The notes beneath the pieces were generated by a model, which had not been told where the DNA came from, made no database searches, and saw nothing but the letters and a program-made list of their open reading frames with translations. From Rhodospirillales bacterium (lineage in GTDB: Bacteria; Pseudomonadota; Alphaproteobacteria; Rhodospirillales; Casp-alpha2): 64,000 nt of DNA. The stretch is from positions 42,003 to 106,002 of the forward strand of contig JABMOY010000126.1 in the NCBI GenBank assembly GCA_013203955.1, given 5' to 3'. Both the position numbers and the translations under genes were made by a program. The first letter of the stretch is position 1. Every line of letters starts with the position of its first letter. Positions 1 through 8,806 of this stretch are shown here, piece by piece.

Positions 1-403
1 TCAATTGGCCGTTTTCGGCCCCTGCCTGGCCGCCCGACACGGGGCCGTCGAGGAAACCGATGCCCATGTCGCGGGCCTTGGCGTCGATTTCACGCGCGAC
101 GATGGCCGATGCCGTCGTGTGGTCGCAGTAAATGGCGCCCTCCTTCATACCGGCAAGGATACCGTCGTCGCCATATACAATGCTGCGCAGGTCATCGTCG
201 TTGCCGACGCAGGAAAAGACCACGTCGCAGCCGTCCGCCGTCTTGGCAGGCGTCGCAGCACTGGCGCCGCCGTGCTCCTTGACCCAGGCTTCGGCCTTCT
301 TGGCGGTGCGGTTGTAAACGGTGACGTCGTGGCCTTGGCTAACCAGATGACCGGCCATGGGATAACCCATGACGCCCAAACCGATAAATGCTGTTTTTAC
401 CAT
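1..403 (-). CDS. NAD(P)-dependent 3-hydroxyisobutyrate dehydrogenase-family protein (5' part, runs off window)
   Basis: Only the first 134 codons are inside the window; the gene continues past base 1. The protein begins MVKTAFIGLGVMGYPMAGHL, which carries the GxGxMG Rossmann motif of beta-hydroxyacid dehydrogenases. It later shows the family substrate motif DGPVSGGQAGAE. Members oxidise 3-hydroxyisobutyrate, tartronate semialdehyde or similar 3-hydroxy acids with NAD(P). The start is supported by AGAGGGGA seven bases upstream, which overlaps the stop codon of the gene before it, so the two are co-transcribed and probably coupled. It is a close paralogue of that upstream gene. The exact substrate cannot be read from the sequence. 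Confidence 0.85.
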   Translation of the reverse strand, partial: MVKTAFIGLGVMGYPMAGHLVSQGHDVTVYNRTAKKAEAWVKEHGGASAATPAKTADGCDVVFSCVGNDDDLRSIVYGDDGILAGMKEGAIYCDHTTASAIVAREIDAKARDMGIGFLDGPVSGGQAGAENGQL

Positions 404-416
404 TTTTCCATCCCCT

Positions 417-1292
417 CTAGGCTTCAGCCAAAAGCTTGAACAGCGCCGAATTATCGAGCCGCCCGCCGCCCTGGGCTTGAATGCGGGCATAAAAGCTTTC
501 GACCAGGGCGGTTAGGGGCAGCTGCGCGCCGTTAGCCCGGGCTTCGTCCAAGCAGATATCCAGGTCCTTGCGCATCCAGTCGCAGGCGAAGCCGAAATCG
601 AGCTTGCCGTCGACCATAGTCTTGCCGCGGTTTTCCATCTGCCACGATTGCGCTGCGCCCTTGGAGATCACATCAACGACCTGATGGGCATCAAGGCCGG
701 ATTTAAGGGCGAAATTCATGCCCTCGGCCAAGGCCTGAATTGAGCACGCGCAACAGATCTGGTTGACCATCTTGGTCAGCTGTCCGGAGCCCACCGGGCC
801 CATGTGCGTCACTGCCTTGGCGAAGCTCTGCATTGCCGCCTCGCCGCGGGCGAAGTCTTCTTCGCTGCCGCCGACCATGACCGTCAATTGGCCTTTTTCG
901 GCGCCTTCCTGGCCGCCGGAAACCGGCCCGTCCAGGAATCCAACGCCCTTTGCGGCGGCCGCTTCGGCAATTTCACGCGCGGCGATAGCCGACGCCGTGG
1001 TGTGGTCGATAATCAGACTGCCCTTTCCTGCCCCGGCCAGAACCCCGTCATCGCCCAGCATGATGGACCGCAGGTCGTTGTCGTTGCCGACGCAGGTGAG
1101 GATGATGTCGGCACTTTCGGCGGCTTTCGCAGGGGTTTCGGCACTCGTGCCCCCGTGTTCCTTGACCCAGCCTTCGACCTTCTTGGCGGTGCGGTTGTAG
1201 ACGGTGACGTCAAAGTCTGCCTTGGCCAGGTGGCCCGCCATGGGATACCCCATGTTGCCGAGCCCGATGAAGGCGGCTTTTGTGCTGCTCAT
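417..1292 (-). CDS. NAD(P)-dependent 3-hydroxyisobutyrate dehydrogenase-family protein
   Basis: This 291-residue protein has the usual length of the beta-hydroxyacid dehydrogenase family. The N-terminal AFIGLGNMGYPMAGHL is the dinucleotide-binding loop. DGPVSGGQEGAE near residue 120 is the substrate-binding signature, and GSGQLTKMVNQ near residue 170 contains the catalytic lysine region. The ORF track extends 28 codons upstream, but that stretch is unlike the family, so I start at MSSTKAAF. The next gene downstream is a near-duplicate. Candidate substrates are 3-hydroxyisobutyrate (valine breakdown) or 2-hydroxy-3-oxopropionate; the sequence does not decide between them. Confidence 0.9.
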   Translation of the reverse strand: MSSTKAAFIGLGNMGYPMAGHLAKADFDVTVYNRTAKKVEGWVKEHGGTSAETPAKAAESADIILTCVGNDNDLRSIMLGDDGVLAGAGKGSLIIDHTTASAIAAREIAEAAAAKGVGFLDGPVSGGQEGAEKGQLTVMVGGSEEDFARGEAAMQSFAKAVTHMGPVGSGQLTKMVNQICCACSIQALAEGMNFALKSGLDAHQVVDVISKGAAQSWQMENRGKTMVDGKLDFGFACDWMRKDLDICLDEARANGAQLPLTALVESFYARIQAQGGGRLDNSALFKLLAEA

Positions 1293-1453
1293 GATGGATG
1301 TTTCCGTTTGCTTTGGATGAAAACTCAGAATGTGTCTTTGCGACCGGATTATAGGTATCCCACACAGCAAAACCAAGGGGCCTGTCAGGGCCGCTTTTCA
1401 GGGCAGAGGGCAACGGATATAGTCGCCCTGGACAGGGGCCGGAAGACCAAGAA

Positions 1454-2488
1454 ATGAACGAAATTCCCGATTTGATAATTGGCGGCAAGACGCACCGCAC
1501 GCCCTTTCGCGGGGACGATCTTCCCCTTGTGGCGCGGCTTTGCCGGGCTGCCTTTCATGTCTACAAGCGCCGATGGGCGAAACGGCTGTTTAAGAAGCCG
1601 ACCCGGATGTTTTTTGATTTTTGCCATCAGGTGTTGAAATTGGGTGGGCGTGGGCAAATGGTCTTGGAACGGCCCGACGGGCCCGTGCGCCTGGGTTTCG
1701 ATGCTCATCATATCCATTTCCGTGGCGTTTATGACGGTAACCCGGACGGCAACGAGCCGGAAGTGACGACGTTTATGGAAACCATGCTGCGCGGCGACCG
1801 CGTTTTATTCGATATCGGGGCAAATTTCGGCTACCTGACCCTTTATGCCGCCACCATTGAAGGGTATTCGGGGGCTATCCATTCCTTCGAGCCCATCGAC
1901 AATACCTTTAAGGACCTGAATGACCTTGTCACCCAGGCCGGTTATGAAGGCCGGGTCACATGCCACCAGATCGCGCTTTCAGATCACGACGGGACGGCGA
2001 AGATGGCTTTCGATCCGGTTAATACGGGGCTTTCGCGTTTGGATGGCGACACCAGTGGCGGCAAGGAAGTGGCATTGGCCAAGCTCGACAGCCTTGACCT
2101 GCCGGCGCCGTGGCTGATGAAGGTGGATGTTGAAGATCACGAACTTAAGACTTTTCAGGGGGCGGAGGCCTTGCTCAAAAAAGAAAAGCCGTTTCTGATT
2201 TTCGAAAACTGGATTTCCAAGACCGAACCGCAGACGACCCTGGGGCCGCTTCGCTATTTGGAAGGGTTGGGATACGTCCTTTACAACCCTTTGTGGCGAA
2301 TTTCCGATCAGGCGGGGAGCTATATTTGGCCCACTCCATCTCCGCCTTGGCCCTATGAAACCCGGGCCCTTGCCTTGGTCCGGTTCCCGGCTGAAGGACG
2401 TTTTCCGTTTGCCGATCAAATCAATGTCGTTGGCTGCCACAGAGACCGCATTGTTGAATTGCAGGAAGAATTTTCAAGCTGCGACTGA
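1454..2488 (+). CDS. FkbM family SAM-dependent methyltransferase
   Basis: This 344-residue protein has a class I methyltransferase core of the FkbM type. DIGANFGYLTLYAA near residue 120 is the SAM-binding glycine motif, followed by SFEPIDNTF, the acidic ribose-binding region. LMKVDVEDHELKTFQGA near residue 225 is the characteristic FkbM segment. FkbM enzymes O-methylate hydroxyls on sugars or polyketides, and many sit in surface-polysaccharide loci. That suits this site, which opens a block of glycosyltransferases and radical SAM genes on the same strand. No clear ribosome binding site is visible before the ATG. The acceptor is unknown. Confidence 0.85.
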   Translation: MNEIPDLIIGGKTHRTPFRGDDLPLVARLCRAAFHVYKRRWAKRLFKKPTRMFFDFCHQVLKLGGRGQMVLERPDGPVRLGFDAHHIHFRGVYDGNPDGNEPEVTTFMETMLRGDRVLFDIGANFGYLTLYAATIEGYSGAIHSFEPIDNTFKDLNDLVTQAGYEGRVTCHQIALSDHDGTAKMAFDPVNTGLSRLDGDTSGGKEVALAKLDSLDLPAPWLMKVDVEDHELKTFQGAEALLKKEKPFLIFENWISKTEPQTTLGPLRYLEGLGYVLYNPLWRISDQAGSYIWPTPSPPWPYETRALALVRFPAEGRFPFADQINVVGCHRDRIVELQEEFSSCD

Positions 2489-2590
2489 GCCGCTGGCCAG
2501 ACGGAATACAACCACCGCTTGGGCTGCGCAAATTAGAATGTTTTAGAAATCGTTCCATGACGAAGAACATTTACGAGGGTATCTTATGGG

Positions 2591-2609
2591 CGGCAAAAAC
2601 TTTTTGCCG
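2591..2609 (+). repeat. 9-bp inverted repeat in leader of DUF6165 gene
   Basis: CGGCAAAAA and TTTTTGCCG form a perfect inverted repeat around one central base. It lies five bases before the GAGGAGA ribosome binding site of the following TTG-started gene. It could fold in the mRNA or act as a protein site. It is not a classical terminator, because no T-run follows. Confidence 0.55.
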
Positions 2610-2626
2610 ATCTGAGGAGAAAGGCA

Positions 2627-3019
2627 TTGGCAGCAAGCATTTCCGTTGAGGTTTCCGCCGGGGAATTGATCGACAAGATTACTATTCTCGAGATCAAGCT
2701 TGAGCGGATTAAAGATTCCAGCAAGCTTGAAAACGTGAAGCGGGAGTACGAAACCTTGACGGCTTCCCGGGACGGCGCCCTTGAAACTTCCGGAGAGCTG
2801 AATGGGTTGACGGCGAAATTAAAGGCCGTTAACGAACGCCTTTGGGAAATCGAGGACGATATTCGCCAGTGCGAGCGCGATAAGGATTTCGGTGAAAAAT
2901 TCGTCGAGCTGGCGCGTGCCGTTTACGTGACCAATGACGATAGGTCCCGTTTGAAACGGGAAATAAACGAGCTTCTGGGCTCTGCCTTGATCGAAGAAAA
3001 ATCTTATGCCGCCTACTGA
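2627..3019 (+). CDS. DUF6165 family protein
   Basis: This small acidic, highly charged protein of 130 residues begins AASISVEVSAGELIDKITIL and matches what I know of the DUF6165 family, which has no established function. It is probably largely helical, with a heptad-like central part (ITILEIKLERIKDSSKLENV). The start is TTG, chosen because GAGGAGA lies six bases upstream and the family N-terminus begins here. The next gene starts at the base after its stop codon, so the two are translationally coupled. Members I am aware of lie beside glycosyltransferase genes, as here, which suggests an accessory role in surface glycan synthesis (inference). Confidence 0.75.
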   Translation: MAASISVEVSAGELIDKITILEIKLERIKDSSKLENVKREYETLTASRDGALETSGELNGLTAKLKAVNERLWEIEDDIRQCERDKDFGEKFVELARAVYVTNDDRSRLKREINELLGSALIEEKSYAAY

Positions 3020-4159
3020 GTGCGGAACGCCGTGATAAAATTTTACCGCATTCTCGACTGGTGGCTGAACCGAAAACGCCGCCAACAGCCGCGCTCGGGC
3101 AAGGCCAAGGGTGTCCTGTTGATTTCAAGTGGCGGGCTGGGCGATACGGTCCTGTTCGCCCATGTCATCGAACGTTTCCTCGGATGTGCGGAAAAAGACG
3201 AACCGGTAACGGTGTTGCTCCGGTCCGATGCCATGAAGATGGCGTTCCTTCTGCCCCAGGGTGTTCAGGTCATCGGTGTCGATTTTTATCGCTTGCGCAA
3301 GGATCTGGGCTACCGGCGGGAAATCACGGATAGTTTTTTCAGCGCCCATTACCGTCTCGTCGTTCATACGGATTACCTTCGCCACCCGGATTTGGACGAA
3401 GCCCTTGTTGCCGCGGCCATGGCCGCGGAGGCCGTCGCCATGAAGCCTCGGCCTTGGCGCAAATATGACGCCCGGCTCAACCAAAACCGACGGCTGTATG
3501 GGCGGCTTTATGACAGTGGCGCGCCGAATATGGATAAGGTCCTGAGGTGGTCACGGTTCGCGGATTGGCTTTTGGATATGGAGCGCACCCCGCCCATCGC
3601 CGCCCTAGACCCGGCGCAGTTGCCACCGGCCGCCCAAGAAGGGCCTGAAGTCGTCATCCAACCTTTTTCGGCGGTAAAGGCCAAGCAAAGCCCCCCTGCC
3701 CTGTATCGGCGGATAATCGATGCTCTGCCGGAAGGCACACGGGTTGCCATTACCGGCACTCAGCGCGACCTTGAAGACAACCCGGAATTCAAGAGTCTTT
3801 TGGACTTGGCCGGAGTTGAGTTCGACGCATCAAGCTTCGCCGAATTGGTCCCCATATTGCTGTCGGCGAAATTAGTGATCTCGGTCGATACCGCCTTGAT
3901 GCATTTGGCTGTCGCGGTCGGCGCGCCGACGTTGTGCCTGGCCAGCGCCGCCTATGTTGGAGAAATAGTCCCTTATGATCCAGCCATTACGCCCGAAAAT
4001 GCCCATTTCCTTTATACATCGATGTCCTGCGAGGGATGTTTGGGGGACTGCATTCATCCCTTCCAGAACGGCATGTTCCCGTGCGTTGCAAAATTGGACA
4101 AAAACCAAGCCGTAAAGAAAGCGAGAGAAATTATGTCAATGACCGGGGGTCACGTTTGA
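3020..4159 (+). CDS. Glycosyltransferase family 9 (heptosyltransferase-like)
   Basis: This 379-residue GT-B fold protein is of the heptosyltransferase type. The N-terminal GVLLISSGGLGDTVLFAHVI is the acceptor-side glycine loop. In the C-terminal half, VISVDTALMHLAVAVGAPT corresponds to the conserved D(T/S)xxMHLA nucleotide-sugar site. A cysteine-bearing segment, CEGCLGDCIHPF, near the C-terminus recalls the Cys-rich tail seen in some GT9 proteins. GTG is the likely start, directly after the preceding stop. The 3' end overlaps the next ATG by one base (TGATG). It probably adds a heptose or related sugar to a lipid-linked or LPS-core acceptor at the inner membrane face. Confidence 0.85.
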   Translation: MRNAVIKFYRILDWWLNRKRRQQPRSGKAKGVLLISSGGLGDTVLFAHVIERFLGCAEKDEPVTVLLRSDAMKMAFLLPQGVQVIGVDFYRLRKDLGYRREITDSFFSAHYRLVVHTDYLRHPDLDEALVAAAMAAEAVAMKPRPWRKYDARLNQNRRLYGRLYDSGAPNMDKVLRWSRFADWLLDMERTPPIAALDPAQLPPAAQEGPEVVIQPFSAVKAKQSPPALYRRIIDALPEGTRVAITGTQRDLEDNPEFKSLLDLAGVEFDASSFAELVPILLSAKLVISVDTALMHLAVAVGAPTLCLASAAYVGEIVPYDPAITPENAHFLYTSMSCEGCLGDCIHPFQNGMFPCVAKLDKNQAVKKAREIMSMTGGHV

Positions 4160-5679
4160 TGCCAACCTCTTCTGTTTGGTCGAAGACGACAGGTTTCTTC
4201 TTTAAAAATAGGATTTGGATTTTGGGCGCGATGGGAGCGCTGTGTTTCCTGGATGTGGCTGGAATGGGGCTGGCTTACCTAATGTATCCCGGCTATTTGG
4301 ACCATGGCGAACCCAGCCTAGCCATGATTTCCTGGCGGCTTCTGGATGGATTTCCCGCCTATCCCGGTTTTGATGATCCCGGTCGGATCAGCAACGTATA
4401 TGGCCCCCTTACATTTCTTCTTCACGCCATTTCCTTTTACTTTGCCGGACCTTTCGTGGCGACGGGAAAGGCGTTGTCGATTGTGGCGGCATTGTTAATT
4501 CCGGTCTTGATGTTCATGGACCATCGGCGCCACGGTTTCAGTGTTGGCGCGGTCGCGATGATCTTTGGCACCGCGTTCGTTTTGTTCACGCTTCCTATTT
4601 CCATTTTGAATCGGCCGGATTCCTTCATTGCTCTTTTGGCCGTGATAACGGTTTGGGCAAAGAATGCCAGCTTGCCGGGTCGCCCAGAATGGGGAAAGAC
4701 GATCCTGATTGGCGTTTGCGGCGGGCTTGCTGTTGGGTTCAAAATTCACGCGGGCATTTTTCTGGCGCCTGTGGCCTTGTTTCATTGCTTGGATCGGGAA
4801 AACGGCCTTAGGCCTTTTTTTGCGGTAGGGGCCGTAGGTATTTTTGTAGCTTTGCTGCCTTTCGCCCTGCCCGTTTTCCCGCTTGCGGATTATTTGTCGT
4901 GGTTCGGTCCGCTATTGGGCAAGCAGGCTCCCGTGAATTCCTACGGAAAGCCTTTCCGTTACGCCCTTCTTTATTTGGTTCCAGTGCTGTTGCTTTTTGC
5001 CTTGTCCCGGAAGCAAGAAACAGTTCCTTCCAGGCTTGCCGAAAGGGCTTATCTTGGGGCCTATCTTGTGTGCCTGGGGGCCGCCATTTATGTCGGCTCA
5101 AAACCGGGCGGCGGTATCCGTTACATGTTTCCCTTTATGCCAATGACGGTTGATTTCATCCTCGGCCACGGTCGCAGGGTTGAAAAACGCTCCAGACTTG
5201 CCTGGTCTGCGATTGGGGTGTTCATGGCCATTATGTTGGCGATAAGCTTGCCGACTCAAAAACGCTTTCAACGCACCCTTCATTGGGACGAAGCGCAACA
5301 GGTCAGCCGTGAAGTTCGGCAAATCATGGCGGCTTATCCCGGTAAGACAATGGAAATGGGCTTGGGAGAAAATGACATCAACTACTGGAGGACGTATTTC
5401 AAGACGTTGCTGGTTCTAAACGGAAACCCCTACAGTTTGGATTCGGCGGTCGTCATGGAAACGTCTTATCTTAAAATTCCCCTGACGAATGCCGATTTAG
5501 AAATGATCCGCAGGTGCGCTACCGATATATGGCTTATTCCGAAGGGCGAACGGCCTTTCGAAATGATCGGATATTACGGCGTTCCCGTTTATGACGGGGC
5601 CTTTAAGAAGGTTTTTGTTGACAGTTATACGAAATCCCGGAGTTTAAAATTTTTCGATATCTGGGCCTGCAAAAAGTAG
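4159..5679 (+). CDS. Multi-pass membrane protein, GT-C glycosyltransferase-like
   Basis: This 506-residue protein has about ten hydrophobic segments (for example IWILGAMGALCFLDVAGMGL and LLYLVPVLLLFALS). A luminal loop after the first segment contains LDHGEPSLAMISWRLLDGF, resembling the acidic catalytic loop of polyprenyl-phosphate-sugar-dependent GT-C enzymes. A soluble tail of roughly 130 residues follows the last segment. The ATG overlaps the previous stop, so I reject the longer ORF-track start inside the GT9 gene. The family assignment rests on topology and context rather than on a recognised signature. It ends two bases before the convergent radical SAM gene. Confidence 0.65.
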   Translation: MPTSSVWSKTTGFFFKNRIWILGAMGALCFLDVAGMGLAYLMYPGYLDHGEPSLAMISWRLLDGFPAYPGFDDPGRISNVYGPLTFLLHAISFYFAGPFVATGKALSIVAALLIPVLMFMDHRRHGFSVGAVAMIFGTAFVLFTLPISILNRPDSFIALLAVITVWAKNASLPGRPEWGKTILIGVCGGLAVGFKIHAGIFLAPVALFHCLDRENGLRPFFAVGAVGIFVALLPFALPVFPLADYLSWFGPLLGKQAPVNSYGKPFRYALLYLVPVLLLFALSRKQETVPSRLAERAYLGAYLVCLGAAIYVGSKPGGGIRYMFPFMPMTVDFILGHGRRVEKRSRLAWSAIGVFMAIMLAISLPTQKRFQRTLHWDEAQQVSREVRQIMAAYPGKTMEMGLGENDINYWRTYFKTLLVLNGNPYSLDSAVVMETSYLKIPLTNADLEMIRRCATDIWLIPKGERPFEMIGYYGVPVYDGAFKKVFVDSYTKSRSLKFFDIWACKK

Positions 5680-5680
5680 A

Positions 5681-7246
5681 TTAAGAGCCCGGTCGATTTT
5701 CCGGCTGGTCGTATGTGTCGCCCTTCTTCCATTCCGCGTTCCAATCGATAAGACCCGTCGGTTTGGCGAAAACTTCTTTTGCCGAATATTCGACGCCTTC
5801 CTCATCGCGGTAGATGTCCGTTTGACCCTTGGCCATGCCGCCAATGAAAACGTCACGAGAACTCCAGAAGTACTGCAGGGACTGCCAAAAGGGGATGTCG
5901 AAGAATCTAATATCTTCCCAATGATTCAGGTATTGAAGCGGCATTAATATTTTAGCCCACCGGCTGGATAATATGTTTTTTGCGAACCTGAGACAGAATG
6001 GAAACCTGCCGAACATGGTGGCGGCCCAATTCATGTTGGCGATTTTGTCGAAATCGCCGTGGATGTCTTTGGCCTTGTAAGTGAACTCCCCGGTTCCCTC
6101 GCTCAAATCGTTTCTGATGGCATAATTCGCCAACTCGGTCCCCTTATACATCTTTAGGATGCTTACTCTGATGCCGTAAGGTTTAAGCGAACTGCCGAAA
6201 CGGACGCTTTCGATGGCTGCTTCCAAGGATTCATTGGGCAGGCAGAACATGATGTTCATAATGAATTTGAATTTGTGTTTTTTGAGAAGGTCTGTGACCT
6301 CGACGTATCGGGCATTGGTGATTTTTTTGTTGAGCATGTTGATGCGGGTTTCCTCTACCCCGCATTCCAACCCGAAGGTCCCGCCACGGCAACGTCCGTC
6401 GACCATTGCTTCAATTATTTCCTCGTCCAGGCTGGTGACTTCTATATTGCACGACCAGTCCAGGTTGAATTGTTTCTTGTAGCGCTTTGAAAATTCCTTC
6501 ACCCAGTTTTTATCCAAGTTGAAGATGTCGTCGCAGAAATGGACGCGCCGGGTCGGGTATTTCTCAAGAACCCGTTCAACCTCTTCCAAGGCATATTCGA
6601 TGCTGTGGCGGCGGAAGACCTTGCCCTTGCCTTTGTACATGTCGAAATAGGTGGGCTCGAAACAATAAGCGCATTTATAGGGGCAGCCGCGGGTAGTGAT
6701 AAATCGCTTGACGGCGAAATTCGCCATGAGCGGATATTTGTCATAGTACAAACTGCGGTCCGGAAACGGATACTTATCCAGATTTTCCTCGGGCGGCAGC
6801 AATGAGTTGCGCATCCATCCCTTTTCCGTTTTCACCAGCAGGCTATTAACGTCGGAATAATCCTCGCCGGCTTCAATTCGGTCCATAAGCGTCAAAAGCG
6901 CTTCTTCTCCGTCTCCCATGCAGATGATATCGGTGCACCCGTATTTCATGACGTCTTCTTGCATAAACATGCAATGCGGTCCGCCCCAGATAACCTTGCG
7001 GGTGGTTTTTTCCTTGATGAGTTTGGAAACGGGGCGGAATTGCTCAACTTGGGGCGTCATCACCGAAAAGCCGACGAGGTCCGGGTCAGCCGCTTCGATA
7101 TAATCGATAAGTTTATCGAAGCGATTGAAATCCTGGAGAAGCGTAAGGTCGACCTCATGCCCGTTCGCTTTCAAATACGAACTCAGGTACATGATGCCCA
7201 AGCCTTCGTTCAGGAAATTGTCGCTAACGAAAAGTATCTTGGCCAT
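5681..7246 (-). CDS. Cobalamin-binding-type radical SAM protein (A)
   Basis: This 521-residue protein has three visible parts. The N-terminal Rossmann-like domain of about 160 residues is of the B12-binding type (ILFVSDNFLNEGLGIMYLSS), but I see no classical DxHxxG motif. The radical SAM core follows with TTRGCPYKCAYCFEP near residue 190, giving the CxxxCxxC iron-sulfur ligands, and then the SAM-contact region GGTFGLECGVEE. An extended C-terminal domain of about 130 residues completes it. It is paralogous to the upstream gene: both continue after the cluster motif with MYKGKG. The family methylates or rearranges unactivated carbons. The substrate is unknown; the surrounding glycan genes suggest a sugar or lipid. 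Confidence 0.88.
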   Translation of the reverse strand: MAKILFVSDNFLNEGLGIMYLSSYLKANGHEVDLTLLQDFNRFDKLIDYIEAADPDLVGFSVMTPQVEQFRPVSKLIKEKTTRKVIWGGPHCMFMQEDVMKYGCTDIICMGDGEEALLTLMDRIEAGEDYSDVNSLLVKTEKGWMRNSLLPPEENLDKYPFPDRSLYYDKYPLMANFAVKRFITTRGCPYKCAYCFEPTYFDMYKGKGKVFRRHSIEYALEEVERVLEKYPTRRVHFCDDIFNLDKNWVKEFSKRYKKQFNLDWSCNIEVTSLDEEIIEAMVDGRCRGGTFGLECGVEETRINMLNKKITNARYVEVTDLLKKHKFKFIMNIMFCLPNESLEAAIESVRFGSSLKPYGIRVSILKMYKGTELANYAIRNDLSEGTGEFTYKAKDIHGDFDKIANMNWAATMFGRFPFCLRFAKNILSSRWAKILMPLQYLNHWEDIRFFDIPFWQSLQYFWSSRDVFIGGMAKGQTDIYRDEEGVEYSAKEVFAKPTGLIDWNAEWKKGDTYDQPENRPGS

Positions 7247-7284
7247 GGGCTTCTTTCAGAAGGCTTATGAGTAAAACGGTTTCG

Positions 7285-7334
7285 GGCCAACAAATCATAT
7301 ACGATTTATTTTTTTATGTTTGGGTTTGTTGGCC
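7285..7334 (-). repeat. 10-bp inverted repeat between paralogous radical SAM genes
   Basis: GGCCAACAAA (7285-7294) and TTTGTTGGCC (7325-7334) are perfect inverted copies separated by 30 AT-rich bases. The element fills most of the gap between the two minus-strand radical SAM genes. It could be an RNA stem that adjusts the ratio of the two products, or an operator. No U-run follows it in the direction of transcription, so a simple terminator is unlikely. Confidence 0.6.
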
Positions 7335-7351
7335 AAATGCCGTATTGAGAT

Positions 7352-8806
7352 TTAGTTCCGGTGCGCCGACGTCAGAATCTTGTACCCCGTCCATGCCAGA
7401 AGCTTGAACGGGACTGGGGCCGGATAGATCCGGCGGTGAAGCATCCACCCATAGGTGAACCGGTAGACAAGGCCGAGAAATTTTTTGCCTAAACTTTTCT
7501 TGTAGATTTTCTCGATCAGCTCGATATGACGCTCCAACCAAGGAAATTCGACGAGCAAGGGAAAGACGACCTGATAACTGTGCAGGCGGTCCTTTAGTTT
7601 CTGTGGGAAATTGAGGACGGTTTCCGAATACTGCCCGCCCCAATTTTCATTCTCCTCATCCAGGTAGCCGTTATCCCGCGCGTACTTTGTCAAGCCGACA
7701 CCGGGATAGGGCTGGAAGATGGAGGCATCCGCGTAATCGACCTTGCAATCCTGATTAATGCGGACGGTTTCTTTGAAGGTTTCTTCCGATTCGCCCGGCA
7801 ACCCCAGCATGTTCAGGCAGTACGATTTGATGCCGTGCTTGCGTAGGATGTCGAACGTTTCGTAAATTTGCTCGTCCTTCATGCTGCGCAGCATGACCTT
7901 ATTGCGGATATCGGCGTTGCCCGATTCGATGGCGATGCAAACGGCGTGAGCGCCGGATTTTTTCAAAGTCTTGGCGTATTCTTCATCGACCATGTTGGGC
8001 CGAACAAGGGCGACATAGGGAAGCCCGACTTCTTTGGGGTAGACTTCGGCGAATTCTTCCAGCCATTCCCGCTTGATACCGAAAACGTCGTCATGGAATT
8101 TAAGAAATTTTGACGGATAACGGGCGATGGTGGTCTGGATTTCCTTGATCATGTAGGGCACGGATTTGGTACGGACGATATCACCCTTGCCCTTGTACAT
8201 TTCATTGAAGGCATGATTGAAACAATAGGTGCATTTATAGGGGCAGCCGCGACTGGCGAAAAAGCCCCGGATGGGCATGTTTTTAAGCCCGTAACTTTCT
8301 TCATACATCAGGGCTTTGTCCGGCGGCGGAAGGGTATCCAAATCATCAATCAGGCGGGTAATGCCGTTTTTCTTAATGGACCCGTCGTCGAGCTTGAAAT
8401 GCATATTCGTGGTATCAAGCATCTTGTCGCTGCCGAAGTTATTCAGGAAATCCCTGATCGCCATGTCCCCTTCGCCGACGCAAATGGCATCGACACCGTC
8501 TTTGTTGATGTACTCCTGGAAAAAGGTCGGGTGCACCCCGCCGAAAATGGAATAAGCGCCGGATTCTTCCTTCAGGTGTGAATTAATTTCCAGAAACTTA
8601 GCCGCGTCCGGCGACATCACCGAATAGGCCAGGACATCAGGCTTGAAGTCCTTAAGCTTTTTGACCGCTTTTTTTGGGTCCTTTTCATATTCGATAAGGA
8701 TGACCTCGTGCCCGGCTTCTTTCGCGGAGGCCGATATCACGGGGATGGAGTAGCTTTCAACGACACCGATGCGGTCGGTGACCATGGCAACGCGAACCTG
8801 ACTCAA
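7352..8806 (-). CDS. Cobalamin-binding-type radical SAM protein (B)
   Basis: This 484-residue protein has the same architecture as protein A. It has an N-terminal B12-type domain (VAMVTDRIGVVESYSIPVIS), the cluster motif ASRGCPYKCTYCFNHAF near residue 175, then MYKGKG, and later the SAM-contact segment AVCIAIESGNADIRNKVM. The C-terminus is shorter than in protein A. The gene precedes protein A on the same strand and diverges from a third radical SAM gene across about 230 bases. A canonical DxHxxG cobalamin ligand is again missing, so base-off binding without a protein histidine is likely (inference). The reaction is unassigned. Confidence 0.88.
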   Translation of the reverse strand: MSQVRVAMVTDRIGVVESYSIPVISASAKEAGHEVILIEYEKDPKKAVKKLKDFKPDVLAYSVMSPDAAKFLEINSHLKEESGAYSIFGGVHPTFFQEYINKDGVDAICVGEGDMAIRDFLNNFGSDKMLDTTNMHFKLDDGSIKKNGITRLIDDLDTLPPPDKALMYEESYGLKNMPIRGFFASRGCPYKCTYCFNHAFNEMYKGKGDIVRTKSVPYMIKEIQTTIARYPSKFLKFHDDVFGIKREWLEEFAEVYPKEVGLPYVALVRPNMVDEEYAKTLKKSGAHAVCIAIESGNADIRNKVMLRSMKDEQIYETFDILRKHGIKSYCLNMLGLPGESEETFKETVRINQDCKVDYADASIFQPYPGVGLTKYARDNGYLDEENENWGGQYSETVLNFPQKLKDRLHSYQVVFPLLVEFPWLERHIELIEKIYKKSLGKKFLGLVYRFTYGWMLHRRIYPAPVPFKLLAWTGYKILTSAHRN

